A stretch of DNA of 64,000 nt from JAPPHA01 sp964291635. GTDB lineage: Bacteria; Pseudomonadota; Alphaproteobacteria; Rhodobacterales; Rhodobacteraceae. The stretch covers positions 1-64,000 of the forward strand of contig OZ219893.1 of assembly GCA_964291635.2 (NCBI GenBank), given 5' to 3'. The notes beneath the pieces are model-generated. The model had not been told where the DNA came from, did no database searches, and saw nothing but the letters and a program-made list of their open reading frames with translations. A program made the position numbers and the translations under genes. This document shows, one piece after another, positions 1-8,762 of this stretch. The first letter of the stretch is position 1. Each line of letters opens with the position of its first letter.

Positions 1-860
1 TCCTGAGGACCAGTAAGCGCCTCGACCGCGGCGAACTGCGCCGGTGCATTGACACATGACCAGGCATTGACCGCAAGCTTGCGTGCCTTGTCATAGAGCT
101 TCTGCGGCCAGACCGAGTAGCCCAGGCGCCAGCCAGTCATGGCGTAGGTCTTGGACCAGCCGTTGAGGAGAATCAACTGGTCCTGCAACTCGGGATAACC
201 GAGCAGCGAAACGTGCTCTTCGCCGTCATAGAGAATTTGATCGTAAATCTCGTCCGACATCACGGAAATATCAGGTCGGTCCACAAGCCCTGCAACCAGA
301 CTGTCGATCTCGGACCTTGGCGTCACGCCGCCGCAAGGATTTGCGGGCGAATTCAGAATGACGAGGCGCGTCCTGTCCGAGACAAGCGACAGTGCCTCGT
401 CCGCCGAAAACGCAAATCCAAACTCTTCGCGGATCGGAATCGGGACCGGACTCGCACCGGTGAATTCGATCATCGAACGGTAGATCGGAAATCCTGGATC
501 CGGGTAGAGGATCTCCGTGCCGGGTTCACCAAACATGAGGATCGCGGCAAACATCGTCACCTTGCCTCCCGGTACGATCAGCACCAGGTCGGGATCTACC
601 TCGACTCCGAAACGGCAGTGAAGATCGGCAGAAACGGCTTCGCGAAGGGGCAGAATGCCCGTGGCCGGCGTGTAGCCATGATGGCCATCACGAAGCGCCT
701 TCACTGCTGCTTCGACGATGTTTTCTGGTGTCGGAAAATCTGGCTGGCCGATGCCAAGGTTGATCACGTCAATGCCCTGGTCGGCCAATGCAGCGGCACG
801 TGCGAGGACCGCAAAGGCGTTTTCTTCTCCAATTCGGTCAAATCCCTCGACTGTCTTCAT
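1..860 (-). CDS. PLP-dependent aminotransferase, class I/II (3-prime end cut by window edge)
   Basis: Fold-type I aminotransferase that moves an amino group between an amino acid and a 2-oxo acid in the cytoplasm. About 286 residues are visible from the ATG at 858-860. An N-terminal NLGIGQPDFPTP motif lines the substrate pocket, NSPANPCGG matches the usual NPxNPTG element, and SKTYAMTGWRLGY contains the PLP-binding lysine. The C-terminal third lies beyond the window. It is the last visible gene of the minus-strand catabolic series, but is separated from it by an IS200/IS605 scar, so membership of that operon is uncertain. The family is secure; the substrate is not readable. Confidence 0.9.
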   Translation of the reverse strand, partial: MKTVEGFDRIGEENAFAVLARAAALADQGIDVINLGIGQPDFPTPENIVEAAVKALRDGHHGYTPATGILPLREAVSADLHCRFGVEVDPDLVLIVPGGKVTMFAAILMFGEPGTEILYPDPGFPIYRSMIEFTGASPVPIPIREEFGFAFSADEALSLVSDRTRLVILNSPANPCGGVTPRSEIDSLVAGLVDRPDISVMSDEIYDQILYDGEEHVSLLGYPELQDQLILLNGWSKTYAMTGWRLGYSVWPQKLYDKARKLAVNAWSCVNAPAQFAAVEALTGPQ

Positions 861-1012
861 CGTCCTGCCTTCTTGCCAGCATCAAGAGTTTCGATTCGAT
901 CGCTTGGCACCCGGATTCCCAAGCCACGGTGAAGGAATGTTGGCTGTCTTTTCCGTTTTCCAACGCGCGGTAAAGCCCCGTCCTTCAGGTTGGGATGGAA
1001 GGCGCAGTCGCG

Positions 1013-1262
1013 CTAGCGCGGGTTCCTGATGGTGAGCAGTTCTTCCACATATCTGCGGTTAATGTCTAGTGGGTCCCCTCCGCAGGACGCGGTGAAGTCA
1101 GATGGCGGACACAGCACGCCGTTGCGATAGCACCCGGTGATTTCGTGGCGGACGCTCCGGAAGCGAAGGCTTGACACGCCCTCTAGGCTGTTGACCAGCG
1201 TGGAGAGGGATAGCTTCGGCGGGCAATTGACGAGCAAATGGACATGCATATGGCGAGAACGC
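1013..1262 (-). pseudogene. IS200/IS605 TnpA (Y1 transposase) C-terminal remnant
   Basis: The minus-strand reading gives HMHVHLLVNCPPKLSLSTLV followed by SCGGDPLDINRRYVEEL. This matches the HUH motif region and the catalytic-tyrosine helix of Y1 transposases, which nick single-stranded DNA. About 80 residues are recognisable; the N-terminal half is missing, because unrelated sequence precedes the HUH motif at about 1262. It abuts a TnpB fragment on the other strand, giving the divergent arrangement known for IS605-type elements. Not expected to be active. Confidence 0.75.
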
Positions 1263-1269
1263 CACCAAA

Positions 1270-1612
1270 CGGATGACCTTGGACAGGCGCTGGTGGAGCT
1301 GGAGGCCGCCGAGAAGACGAAAAGGCTCAGGGACGCCGACAGCAAGGCCCTCCAACGGGCGATGACCTACCTGGACGATGCCTTTGGGGCGGTACTTCGG
1401 AAAGCAGGGGGCATCGACGCTTCAAGAAACAGCACGACAGGCAGTCCGTTTTGTACCCGCGGCGGGCCAAGGTAGTGGATAGGTGCAGCCTTTACCTTCC
1501 CAGGGAAGGGACGGTCAGGGTCGTGCTGCACCGCGAGATCGCAGACCAAATCAAGACGGTCACGGTATCGCGCGCCCGGACGGGCAGTCACCATGCCTCG
1601 ATCCTGGTGATG
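1270..1612 (+). pseudogene. IS605 TnpB/OrfB N-terminal remnant, frameshifted
   Basis: The plus strand reads QALVELEAAEKTKRLRDAD then SKALQRAMTYLDDAFGAVLRK. After a frame change near 1420-1430 it continues RRFKKQHDRQSV, then LPREGTVRVVLHREI and IKTVTVSRARTGSHHASILV. This is the order of the N-terminal part of TnpB, the RNA-guided nuclease ancestor of Cas12. The RuvC catalytic region is absent and the fragment stops about 85 bases before the neighbouring SDR. Together with the TnpA fragment it is a decayed IS200/IS605 insertion downstream of the SDR gene. Confidence 0.72.
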
Positions 1613-1696
1613 TCGGTCATCCCGCCGCAGCATGAGAAGCAGGATGCCACGTCCTTCAGGGCAGGAAGTATTCGCGAGGTCCTTGATCCAGTTGGT

Positions 1697-2476
1697 CTAG
1701 AAAGGTCGGCGCCCGAGCGAAAATGTCTGTCCCGTTGGACCGCCGATCGGAAGTGTCGCCATGAAAAGCGCGAGTTCGGCGACTTCGTCCGGATGCTTGA
1801 TCCGTTCTTGCGGCGGAAATCCTGGTGGCGGTTCTTTTGCGAAGCGTTCGAGAATTTCTTCCGCAGTGTATCGAACACCTTGCGTGTCACGGTTGAACAT
1901 GTCCGTCGCGACTGGACCCGGAATCAGATTGTTGACATCGATTTTCCTTGGCCAGAGTTCGTTTGCCAAGACCTCGGTGAATATGTGGAGGCCCGCTTTG
2001 GAGACTGTGTAGGAACTGTTCCAATCAGCCGCACGAAGCCCGAGGCCTGACGAAATGTTGATGATCTTTGCGCCTGCCGCCATCCCCCCGAGAAGGAAGC
2101 GGGTGACAAGGTATGGGCCTCGAATGTTGACTTCGACGGTCCTCCACCACCGCTCAGGGTCGGACTCTTCGACCTTGCTGGATTCCATCTCAACACCAGC
2201 GTTGTTGACAAGAATGTCCAATTGGCCGAACTCGTCAATTGCGGCCTTGCAAAATGCCTCGGTCTCTTTCGGGTCCGTTAGGTCTGCGACGCCCACGAGG
2301 CACTTCACGCCGTGCGCCTCACTTGAGCTTTTGACTTCATTGAGTTCGTCAATGGAGCGGGAACAAATGGCCAGATTGGCCCCGGCGCTTGAAAAAGCGA
2401 GTGCAATGGCTCGTCCCATGCCGCGTCCCGCGCCCGTGACCGCCGCCGTTTTGCCCGATAGTGGCCTTTTGCTCAT
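1697..2476 (-). CDS. short-chain dehydrogenase/reductase (SDR)
   Basis: Classical SDR of 259 residues, a usual length. It shows TGAGRGMG at about residues 15-22 (NAD(P)-binding TGxxxGxG), NNAG at about 91-94, and the catalytic Ser-Tyr-Lys set in NISSGLGLRAADWNSSYTVSK. It probably oxidises or reduces a hydroxyl group on the compound degraded by the operon. It lies downstream of the enolase-superfamily dehydratase but 335 bases away, with another SDR remnant in between. Fold and chemistry class are certain; the substrate is unknown. Confidence 0.92.
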   Translation of the reverse strand: MSKRPLSGKTAAVTGAGRGMGRAIALAFSSAGANLAICSRSIDELNEVKSSSEAHGVKCLVGVADLTDPKETEAFCKAAIDEFGQLDILVNNAGVEMESSKVEESDPERWWRTVEVNIRGPYLVTRFLLGGMAAGAKIINISSGLGLRAADWNSSYTVSKAGLHIFTEVLANELWPRKIDVNNLIPGPVATDMFNRDTQGVRYTAEEILERFAKEPPPGFPPQERIKHPDEVAELALFMATLPIGGPTGQTFSLGRRPF

Positions 2477-2811
2477 GTCGATATTCCTGCTATGCCACGG
2501 GTCGGGAATCCGGCAAATCGAAACCGTGGCTTTTTCGAGATCCGGATTGTCGTGCTCAAGTCGAGGGGGCGCATGAAGAACTCAAGTTCATGTATTCTTG
2601 TCAGCAACACTGGCCAATGTCGACTTACATGCCGCGGCATAAGCCTGCCATTCTCGCGGAATGTTCCAGCCAGTAGCCGAACATGGAAAAGGGACCATGT
2701 CGGCGACATCTAGCGGCCCAATCGGCAGCGCTGCAGATTGGTCTCCCCGTTCATCGCCCGCATCTGCTTCGCATCACACAGGCACCGAACGGCAAACCCA
2801 TTGCCTTCAGT
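2477..2811 (-). pseudogene. spacer with remnant of an SDR C-terminus
   Basis: Within this 335-base spacer, about 2590-2745 translates on the minus strand as PIGPLDVADMVPFPCSATGW followed by NIPREWQAYAAAC. This resembles the C-terminal end of the SDR at 16029-16826 (GPQDVADMVLFLCSPAGRNI). The bases around 2690-2715 are also visibly similar to 16105-16130. It is a short leftover of a lost SDR gene; nothing else in the spacer was recognised. Confidence 0.55.
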
Positions 2812-3984
2812 TTACGAAAACCCGAACCGGGGATCTTCGGCCATCGGTACCGAGCCTCGGCTGTCCACGAATGTCGCAATCCGGCCAGGAACCGGAGGTT
2901 TTACGAGTCCCGGCTCGGATGGCAGGTTTACGCGGCCATTCTTGACAGTGATGATGTTGCCACAGAGTTCGGTTCTCAAAGCGTTTTCGTTGACGTCCAC
3001 TTCGCAGGATGAGGTCTCGCCAAGGAACGCCGTGATCGACAGAGCCGCGATTTGGCCGACGGCAGAGCCCATGAAATGTGGCCACAGGCAAGTGCCCCGA
3101 GGCATCGCGCGCGCCAAATCCAAGGCGCCGGTCACACCGCCCCATTTTGCGACATCCGGCTGCAGGATCCGAAGCCCGGCATTTGCCATCGCGCAGAAAT
3201 TCTCGATTCCGTAGATATTCTCGCCACCGGCAAGCGGGATACATGTGGACGAGGCAAGGTCGTCCCAATCGGCCAGCGGCGCGTTTGCGGGCAATGACTC
3301 CTCCGCGAAAAATGGCGAGAGGTCCTCCAGTTCGCCAAGTGTCTCCTTGGCTGTCGCAAGTGTCCACGACTGGTTGCTGTCAACCATGATGCGCGACCCG
3401 CTCGGACACAGTCTTGCGGCCTGTTCAACGAGTTCGCGATTGCCGTGTCCTGCAAAACCGATCTTCAGCTTGAAATAGGTTTGCCCGAGCGACGCGTGAT
3501 GCGGGATCAGACGCTCCAGGTCGCCCGCGTTGATCGAGGTCGCGTAGGACTGAGCGGATGATTCGGTAAGCTCCATGAATTCGGCAAAGGATCGGCCCGC
3601 TTTACGCAGCGCGAGGTCCCAAAGGGCGGTGTCGACGCCGGCGAGTATGTGTTCGAAGACCTCAAGCTGCCCGACGTGAAGGAAATAGATCGAAAACTGC
3701 TTGCGAAGGAATGCGCCGATTTCTCGAGGTTCGGCAAACCGAGCGCCTTGCAGGTGCGGTGCCACGACGTCCTCGATGATGTGCGCCTTGTGCAGATTGG
3801 CGCGCGGTGGGAAATTGGCCCAGACCTCGCCCCAGCCAAAGCAGCCGTCGGTGTCCTCGATCCGGATCAGCAAGGCGGGCCGCGTGGGCATTGGGCCAAG
3901 CGCCATGTTTGGCGACACGCCGCCCTTTGCCCTGATCGGGAAGGCGGCGATGCTCGCGAGAGTTATGTCGTGCCGAAACATCAA
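2812..3984 (-). CDS. enolase-superfamily sugar-acid dehydratase (mandelate racemase/muconate lactonizing group)
   Basis: Full-length 390-residue member of the mandelate racemase group, which abstracts the proton alpha to a carboxylate and usually dehydrates an aldonic acid to a 2-keto-3-deoxy acid. The set of functional residues is visible: Lys172-x-Lys174 (FKLKIGF), metal ligands Asp202, Glu228 and Glu255, Asp277 in LQPDVAKWGG, and His303 in LWPHF. It sits 3 bases after the stop of the broken aldehyde dehydrogenase and is therefore in the same transcript. An aldonate dehydratase fits an operon with transketolases and dehydrogenases; the exact sugar acid cannot be read. Confidence 0.88.
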   Translation of the reverse strand: MMFRHDITLASIAAFPIRAKGGVSPNMALGPMPTRPALLIRIEDTDGCFGWGEVWANFPPRANLHKAHIIEDVVAPHLQGARFAEPREIGAFLRKQFSIYFLHVGQLEVFEHILAGVDTALWDLALRKAGRSFAEFMELTESSAQSYATSINAGDLERLIPHHASLGQTYFKLKIGFAGHGNRELVEQAARLCPSGSRIMVDSNQSWTLATAKETLGELEDLSPFFAEESLPANAPLADWDDLASSTCIPLAGGENIYGIENFCAMANAGLRILQPDVAKWGGVTGALDLARAMPRGTCLWPHFMGSAVGQIAALSITAFLGETSSCEVDVNENALRTELCGNIITVKNGRVNLPSEPGLVKPPVPGRIATFVDSRGSVPMAEDPRFGFS

Positions 3985-3987
3985 CGC

Positions 3988-5405
3988 CTAACAAGCCACA
4001 TAGGCGGAGTGCTCGGAGGTATGGAAATTCACCGCTGTCGGTCCGACCGAACAGGCACTGACACCGGATTTCTCGATCCCGCCGAGGAGCATGTTGTTGT
4101 CAGGCACCGTACCGTGGTTGACGTGGATCATGCCGTTCTGGCTCTCGGACAGGAAGCGCTGAATCAGGTCGTTGCGGTTGGAGAAAAGCGCGGAAGTCAG
4201 GCCGAATTCGGTGCCGTTCAGCAACTCCATTGCCTGATCGAAAGTGTCGTATTCGAGTACCGACAGCACTGGGCCGAAGATTTCTTTTTGGCCAGCGATG
4301 GAATCATGCTGCACGTCGCCAAGGATTGTCGGGCGATAGTCGTAGCCGTCTTCGGGACGATTTGGCGCCGACCCACCGGCCAGGGGGATGGCGCCCTCGT
4401 CAATGGCACGTTTGGTCGTGGCGCAGACATCCTTCCAATGTGGAAGGTTGCAGAGCGGGCCAAGATCGCTGTCGGCTTCAATCCCGGGCCCCAGCCTCAT
4501 TGCGGTCGCCTTTTCCGTCAGGATGCCCCTGGTCTCGGTGGCCAGATCCTTGCGAACGAGGACGCGGCTGATCGCCGTACAGCGCTGGCCGGAGGTCACG
4601 AAAGCCGCTCCCATGATTTGTGTGATTGAGCTCTCCAGGTTGTCGGTGTCGTTCAGGATGGCCCCGTTCGTTCCGCCCAGTCCCAACTGTACGGGGATGA
4701 GGTTCCGTGCAGCTGCGGCATAGACCAGTTTGCCGGTCGGCACCGATCCCGTGAAGCTGACGCCATGTACATCGCCTTTTGAGATGACCTCGCTCGCGGC
4801 GGCGCCCGGAACCATGGCGACCTGAATGAGGTCGTCGGGGAAGAACTCCCTGGAGATCTCTGCGAGGAGAAAATTGGCCGCCGGCGTGAATTGCGAGGGT
4901 TTCATCACCTCGGCATTCCCGAACGCCAGCGCCGGGCAGATCTTGCGCATTGGCGAGGAAATCGGGAAATTCCAGGGCCGATACAGAAGATCGCGCCGCG
5001 CGGACGCCGCAGGATCTGGTTGGAGTACCCGGCGTGACCGGACGCAATGGCCATGGCGCCCATGCGGGCCGCTTCCCCGACTGAAAACCGCCCCTCGGCG
5101 CATGATTTCAGAGCTTCGCTCTTTGACTCGCGGAGGAGCTTCCCCCGTTCCAGAGTGCCCGCGGTCGCCAGCTCGTCGGCGCGCCCTTCAACCGCGTCGA
5201 TAAAGGCGTTCAGGCGCTGCGAGCGTTCCAGCCCGGGCACACGCGCCCACTCCCGTTGAGCCGCGTTCGCCCGCTCGATCACAGCGCCCAGTTCATCCAA
5301 TCCCATGATCGCATAGCGCCCGATCTTCTCCTGGGGATTGGCGGAGTTGACGGTCATGTAGGCGTCTCCGTCGGATCCATTCTCGTACCTGAAGGCCATG
5401 CTCAT
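3988..5405 (-). pseudogene. aldehyde dehydrogenase, frameshifted and lacking the general-base glutamate
   Basis: NAD(P)-dependent aldehyde dehydrogenase in two frames. The N-terminal part starts at the ATG ending at 5405 and reads to RGAIFCIGPG. The remainder resumes in another frame as PWNFPISSPMRKICPALAFG; one missing base near 4977 (GGCCCTGG where GGNCCCTGG is expected) explains it. The catalytic cysteine is present in SGQRCTAISR. The usual LELGGKN element reads LGLGGTN, so the general-base Glu is Gly. The start overlaps the transketolase C-subunit stop (ATGA). Either the gene is dead, or the frameshift is an assembly error and only the active-site change is real. Confidence 0.82.
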
Positions 5406-6385
5406 CCCTTCGGTTTCACGACATCGCGAGCTGCTGCCGCGATGGCCAGTGCATCGAGCCCAAACTTGTTCATCAGGTACGGTGTGGTGCCGCCTTCGCA
5501 GAAATGATCGCGGACGCCCACGCGCCGGAATGGCAGGCCGATCCCGGCGTCGGCCAGCACTTCGGCCACGGCGGAGCCGAGACCGCCAATGATGTTGTGG
5601 TTTTCTGCCGTGACGATGACGCCGGTGGTTTTTGCGCGTTCGATGATCAGTGCTCCATCAATCGGCTTGAGCGAGGCCATATCGACAACACTCGCCTCGA
5701 GTCCTTCGCCCGAGAGAGTGTCCGCCGCCTTAAGCGCTTCGGTCACGCAAAGCCCCGCGGAAATGATTGTGAGATCGCCGCCTTCCCGACGGATGACCCC
5801 TTTGCCGATCTCCAGCGACTGTGGCTCGAAGGGCAGCGGGGCCGTCTCTGGCCGTTTCATCCGCAGGTAGGCCGGCCCGTCCCAATCGAGCGCCATCTTG
5901 ACCACTGCCGCGTGGTACTCTGGGCCTGAGGGCTCGAAGATCGCCATGTTGGGCACCGCGCGGAGAATCGCCACGTCCTCGATGGCCTGGTGCGAGACAC
6001 CCAGGAGCGTCGCTACACCCGGAAGGAACCCGACGATTTTTACGGGCAGGTTCGGATAAGCTGCCTGCATCGTGATCTGGTCAAGCACGCGCTTGGTGCT
6101 GAAGGCGCAGAACGAATGGCAGAAGGGGATTTCGCCCGAGCGTGCCATGCCTCCGGCCATGCCGATCATGTTCGCCTCTGCGATACCGACATTGTGGAAC
6201 CGCTCGGGCAATTCATCGCGGAAGCGGTCGGTTTCGGTTGGCGGAACGAGGTCGGCGCAAAGAACAACAATTCGCTCATCGGCCTTGGCGGCTTCAATCA
6301 GCGCGTCACCATAGGATCGGGGCAATGGCTTGAAGGACCGGTTGATGAAATCCTCAGCTTCGAGTTTGGTCAGGGTCTCGGTCAT
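5402..6385 (-). CDS. transketolase, C-terminal subunit
   Basis: 327 residues covering the pyrimidine-binding and C-terminal domains of transketolase. It binds thiamine diphosphate with a separately encoded N-terminal subunit. The catalytic glutamate that activates the cofactor lies in NVGIAEANMIGMAGG, and the C-terminal domain ends GGTTPYLMNKFGLD. The matching N subunit is at 9615-10442, so the two halves are separated here by an E1 dehydrogenase module. Split transketolases are known for pentose phosphates and for special ketose phosphates, for example apulose-4-phosphate (AptAB) and sulfofructose (SqwGH). The donor here is unknown. Confidence 0.92.
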   Translation of the reverse strand: MTETLTKLEAEDFINRSFKPLPRSYGDALIEAAKADERIVVLCADLVPPTETDRFRDELPERFHNVGIAEANMIGMAGGMARSGEIPFCHSFCAFSTKRVLDQITMQAAYPNLPVKIVGFLPGVATLLGVSHQAIEDVAILRAVPNMAIFEPSGPEYHAAVVKMALDWDGPAYLRMKRPETAPLPFEPQSLEIGKGVIRREGGDLTIISAGLCVTEALKAADTLSGEGLEASVVDMASLKPIDGALIIERAKTTGVIVTAENHNIIGGLGSAVAEVLADAGIGLPFRRVGVRDHFCEGGTTPYLMNKFGLDALAIAAAARDVVKPKG

Positions 6386-6391
6386 GGCCGT

Positions 6392-6634
6392 TCAATCGCC
6401 TGTTTCAATTCTGCAGACATTGTCCCCTACTGGGACATCGTCCCCTTCATCGGCGAGGTGTTCCAGCATCGTGCCGTTGCAGGGCGCCTCGTATTCACTC
6501 GTGACCTTCTCGGTTTCGACATCGTAGAGGATATCGCCTTCCTTGAAGCGATCGCCCGGCTGGACGCGCCAAGCGACAAGGGTGCCTTCTTCCATGTTCA
6601 TGCCGATCCGCGGCATTTTCAGTGCAACTTTCAT
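6392..6634 (-). CDS. free-standing lipoyl carrier protein
   Basis: An 80-residue protein consisting only of a biotinyl/lipoyl domain. The attachment lysine is Lys43 in DVETEKVT, the standard hairpin of lipoyl domains of 2-oxo acid dehydrogenases. No E2 catalytic domain or peripheral-subunit-binding domain follows. It sits 3 bases after E1 beta and 6 bases before the transketolase C subunit, so it almost certainly works with the E1 pair, carrying the acyl group or electrons from thiamine diphosphate. An E2 transacylase and E3 are not encoded nearby. Confidence 0.9.
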   Translation of the reverse strand: MKVALKMPRIGMNMEEGTLVAWRVQPGDRFKEGDILYDVETEKVTSEYEAPCNGTMLEHLADEGDDVPVGDNVCRIETGD

Positions 6635-6637
6635 GGC

Positions 6638-7633
6638 TCAGGCCTCTTCTGTTACTGCGGCGACCTTGCCGAGAAGACGGCGTACCGTGTCCGAGATACT
6701 GGCCTCGTCAGGCAAGAGCGCCTTCTCCAGAGGCGGTGAGTAGGGCAGGGCCACATCCGGAACCGTGACGCGCCGGATCGGCGCCTTGAGGGCATCGAAA
6801 CACTGGTCGGCGCAAATGGCCGCGATTTGGGATGCCGCGGAACACATGTCGCGCGCCTCATCCACGACGACCAGTCGACCGGTCTTGCGGACGGATTCGA
6901 AAATCATCCCCCTGTCCAGCGGTACGACCGTGCGGGGATCGATCAGGTCGACACCGATCCCCTCCTTGGCCAGTTTCTGCGCGGAGCGCATTGCCGGCCG
7001 CACCATGGCGCCAATCGCCACGACCGTCACGTCGTCGCCTTCCCGGACGGTTGAAGCCTTGCCGAGTTCGATGACGTGATCGACATCGGGGATCTCGCCC
7101 CGTTCGCCGCCACGCCCGGCCGCCTGCAGGAACACCACCGGGTTCGGATCATGAATTGCCGACCGCAGCAGGCCCATTGCATCGGCGGGTGTCGCGGGCA
7201 GGGCAACCTTGATCCCGCCCAGATTCATGAACATCGGGTGCATCGCATCGGAATGTTGTGCTGCAGCCGATCGACCGCCACCGAACACCCCCATGTATAC
7301 AATCGGCAAGGCGATCTGCCCGGCAGTCATGTAACGCAACTTGCTGGCCTGGTTCGCGATGCTGTCGAAACCGGTGTACATGAAGTTTCCGAACATCATG
7401 TGGCAGACCACCTTGTACCCTGCCGCCGCGGCGCCGACGGCCATGCCGCTCATCACCGTCTCGGAGATCGGCATATTGCGGACGCGGTGGGCTCCATGCT
7501 TTTCCTTCAACCCCCGCGTGTCGCCAAACAGGCTGATCTCGACGTCCTCGCCGAACACAACGACCTTCGGATCCTTGGCCATTTCGCGATCCAACGTTTC
7601 ATTGATGGCCTGGATCATGCGTTTCTTCGCCAT
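6638..7633 (-). CDS. 2-oxo acid/acetoin-type dehydrogenase E1, beta subunit
   Basis: 331 residues from the ATG at 7633, preceded by AAGGAG; the frame is open further upstream but lacks a better ribosome-binding site. Transketolase-like pyrimidine domain with GEDVEISLFGDTRGL at the N-terminus and the catalytic Glu region NMPISETVMSGMAVG, then a C-terminal transketolase fold (IDPRTVVPLDRGMIFESV). It pairs with the alpha subunit immediately upstream to form an alpha2beta2 thiamine-diphosphate enzyme that cleaves a 2-oxo acid or acetoin-like substrate and acylates a lipoyl protein. It resembles the acetoin/pyruvate dehydrogenase group; specificity is not readable. Confidence 0.92.
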   Translation of the reverse strand: MAKKRMIQAINETLDREMAKDPKVVVFGEDVEISLFGDTRGLKEKHGAHRVRNMPISETVMSGMAVGAAAAGYKVVCHMMFGNFMYTGFDSIANQASKLRYMTAGQIALPIVYMGVFGGGRSAAAQHSDAMHPMFMNLGGIKVALPATPADAMGLLRSAIHDPNPVVFLQAAGRGGERGEIPDVDHVIELGKASTVREGDDVTVVAIGAMVRPAMRSAQKLAKEGIGVDLIDPRTVVPLDRGMIFESVRKTGRLVVVDEARDMCSAASQIAAICADQCFDALKAPIRRVTVPDVALPYSPPLEKALLPDEASISDTVRRLLGKVAAVTEEA

Positions 7634-7646
7634 GTCCCGGAACTCC

Positions 7647-8639
7647 TTACGCAAACATGAAATTGATTCCCTGCGTGGCAGGGTCGGGAAAAGGCGAGCC
7701 TTCGGCGAATCGAACCGCTTCGGCCACTTCGGCTGCAATGTCCGCCTCGGCCTGATCGAGATCGGCCTGACTTACCTGACCGGCGTCCGTGATACGCCTG
7801 GCAAAGGCAGTGATCGGGTCACGGCCAATCCATTCGGCAACTTCTTCATCCGATCGGTAGTTTGACCCGAGGAACGACGCCTCGGCCTCGACGTGGCCGC
7901 GTTGCCGGTAGGTGCGCGCTTCGATCAGGGACGGTCCATTGCCGGTTCGCGCATGCCTGATGGCTCGTGCAGCGCATTGGTGGACGGCGATCAAATCGTT
8001 GCCGTCCACTGCTTCATGGGCGGCGCTGTAGGGTTTGGCCCGATCGACGATTTTTCCCGCGGTCACGGTTGAAGACGGCGAGAACTCGGAAAATCCATTG
8101 TTTTCACATACGAAAATCACCGGCAGCTTCCAGAGCACGGCCACGTTCAATGCTTCGGCCAGGACACCCTGGTTCGCGGCGCCATCGCCGAAGAAAGCAA
8201 CGGCGACAGCTCCATTGCCGTCCATCTGCGCAGCCCAGGCTGCGCCCGTGGTGATCGAGATTCCGGCGCCGACGATACCATTCGCGCCGATGATTCCCTT
8301 GGAGAAGTCCGCCACATGCATGGACCCGCCATGCCCTTTGCACATGCCGGTCTCGCGACCGTAGATCTCGGCCATCAGCAATTTGCTGTCTCCGCCCTTG
8401 GCAAGGTAGTGGCCGTGTCCGCGGTGGGTCGAGGCGATCCAGTCGTCGTCCGTGAGCTGCGAACAAACGCCGACACCGACAGCCTCTTGCCCGATGTAGA
8501 GATGCACGGCGCCAGGGATGTTTCCGGCCTTGGCGTCATTGCCGATCTGCTCTTCAACCCGACGAATTCGCAGCATTTCCCGGTAGAACCCGAGCATCTG
8601 CTCGTCTGAAAAGTTCACGTCCGAAGGAGAAAGGCTCAT
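7647..8639 (-). CDS. 2-oxo acid/acetoin-type dehydrogenase E1, alpha subunit
   Basis: 330 residues from the ATG at 8639, with GAGGA upstream. The thiamine-diphosphate motif is complete: GDGAANQG at 151-158 through ENN at 179-181. HRGHGHYLAKGG and KGHGGSMHVAD are typical of the phosphate and active-site loops. It forms the heterotetramer with the E1 beta encoded 13 bases downstream. The mobile C-terminal segment (EARTYRQRGHVEAE) carries the usual histidine. Short alpha subunits of this type occur in acetoin dehydrogenase and branched-chain-like systems; the substrate is unassigned. Confidence 0.92.
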   Translation of the reverse strand: MSLSPSDVNFSDEQMLGFYREMLRIRRVEEQIGNDAKAGNIPGAVHLYIGQEAVGVGVCSQLTDDDWIASTHRGHGHYLAKGGDSKLLMAEIYGRETGMCKGHGGSMHVADFSKGIIGANGIVGAGISITTGAAWAAQMDGNGAVAVAFFGDGAANQGVLAEALNVAVLWKLPVIFVCENNGFSEFSPSSTVTAGKIVDRAKPYSAAHEAVDGNDLIAVHQCAARAIRHARTGNGPSLIEARTYRQRGHVEAEASFLGSNYRSDEEVAEWIGRDPITAFARRITDAGQVSQADLDQAEADIAAEVAEAVRFAEGSPFPDPATQGINFMFA

Positions 8640-8762
8640 TTTCACAGGTCCTCGCTGTAAGTCTGTCGAAAAGTCGTGATGCGGGTCGCCAATGGTTTCA
8701 CCGCTCTCGATGCGCGGCGGAAACCTTGGCGTCCATACGGCGGGCAATCAGGAGTTCGGGGA

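Noticed and set aside
213..932. 239-codon plus-strand frame at the left edge
   Set aside because: Antisense to the aminotransferase, which shows PLP-lysine and NPxNP-type motifs.
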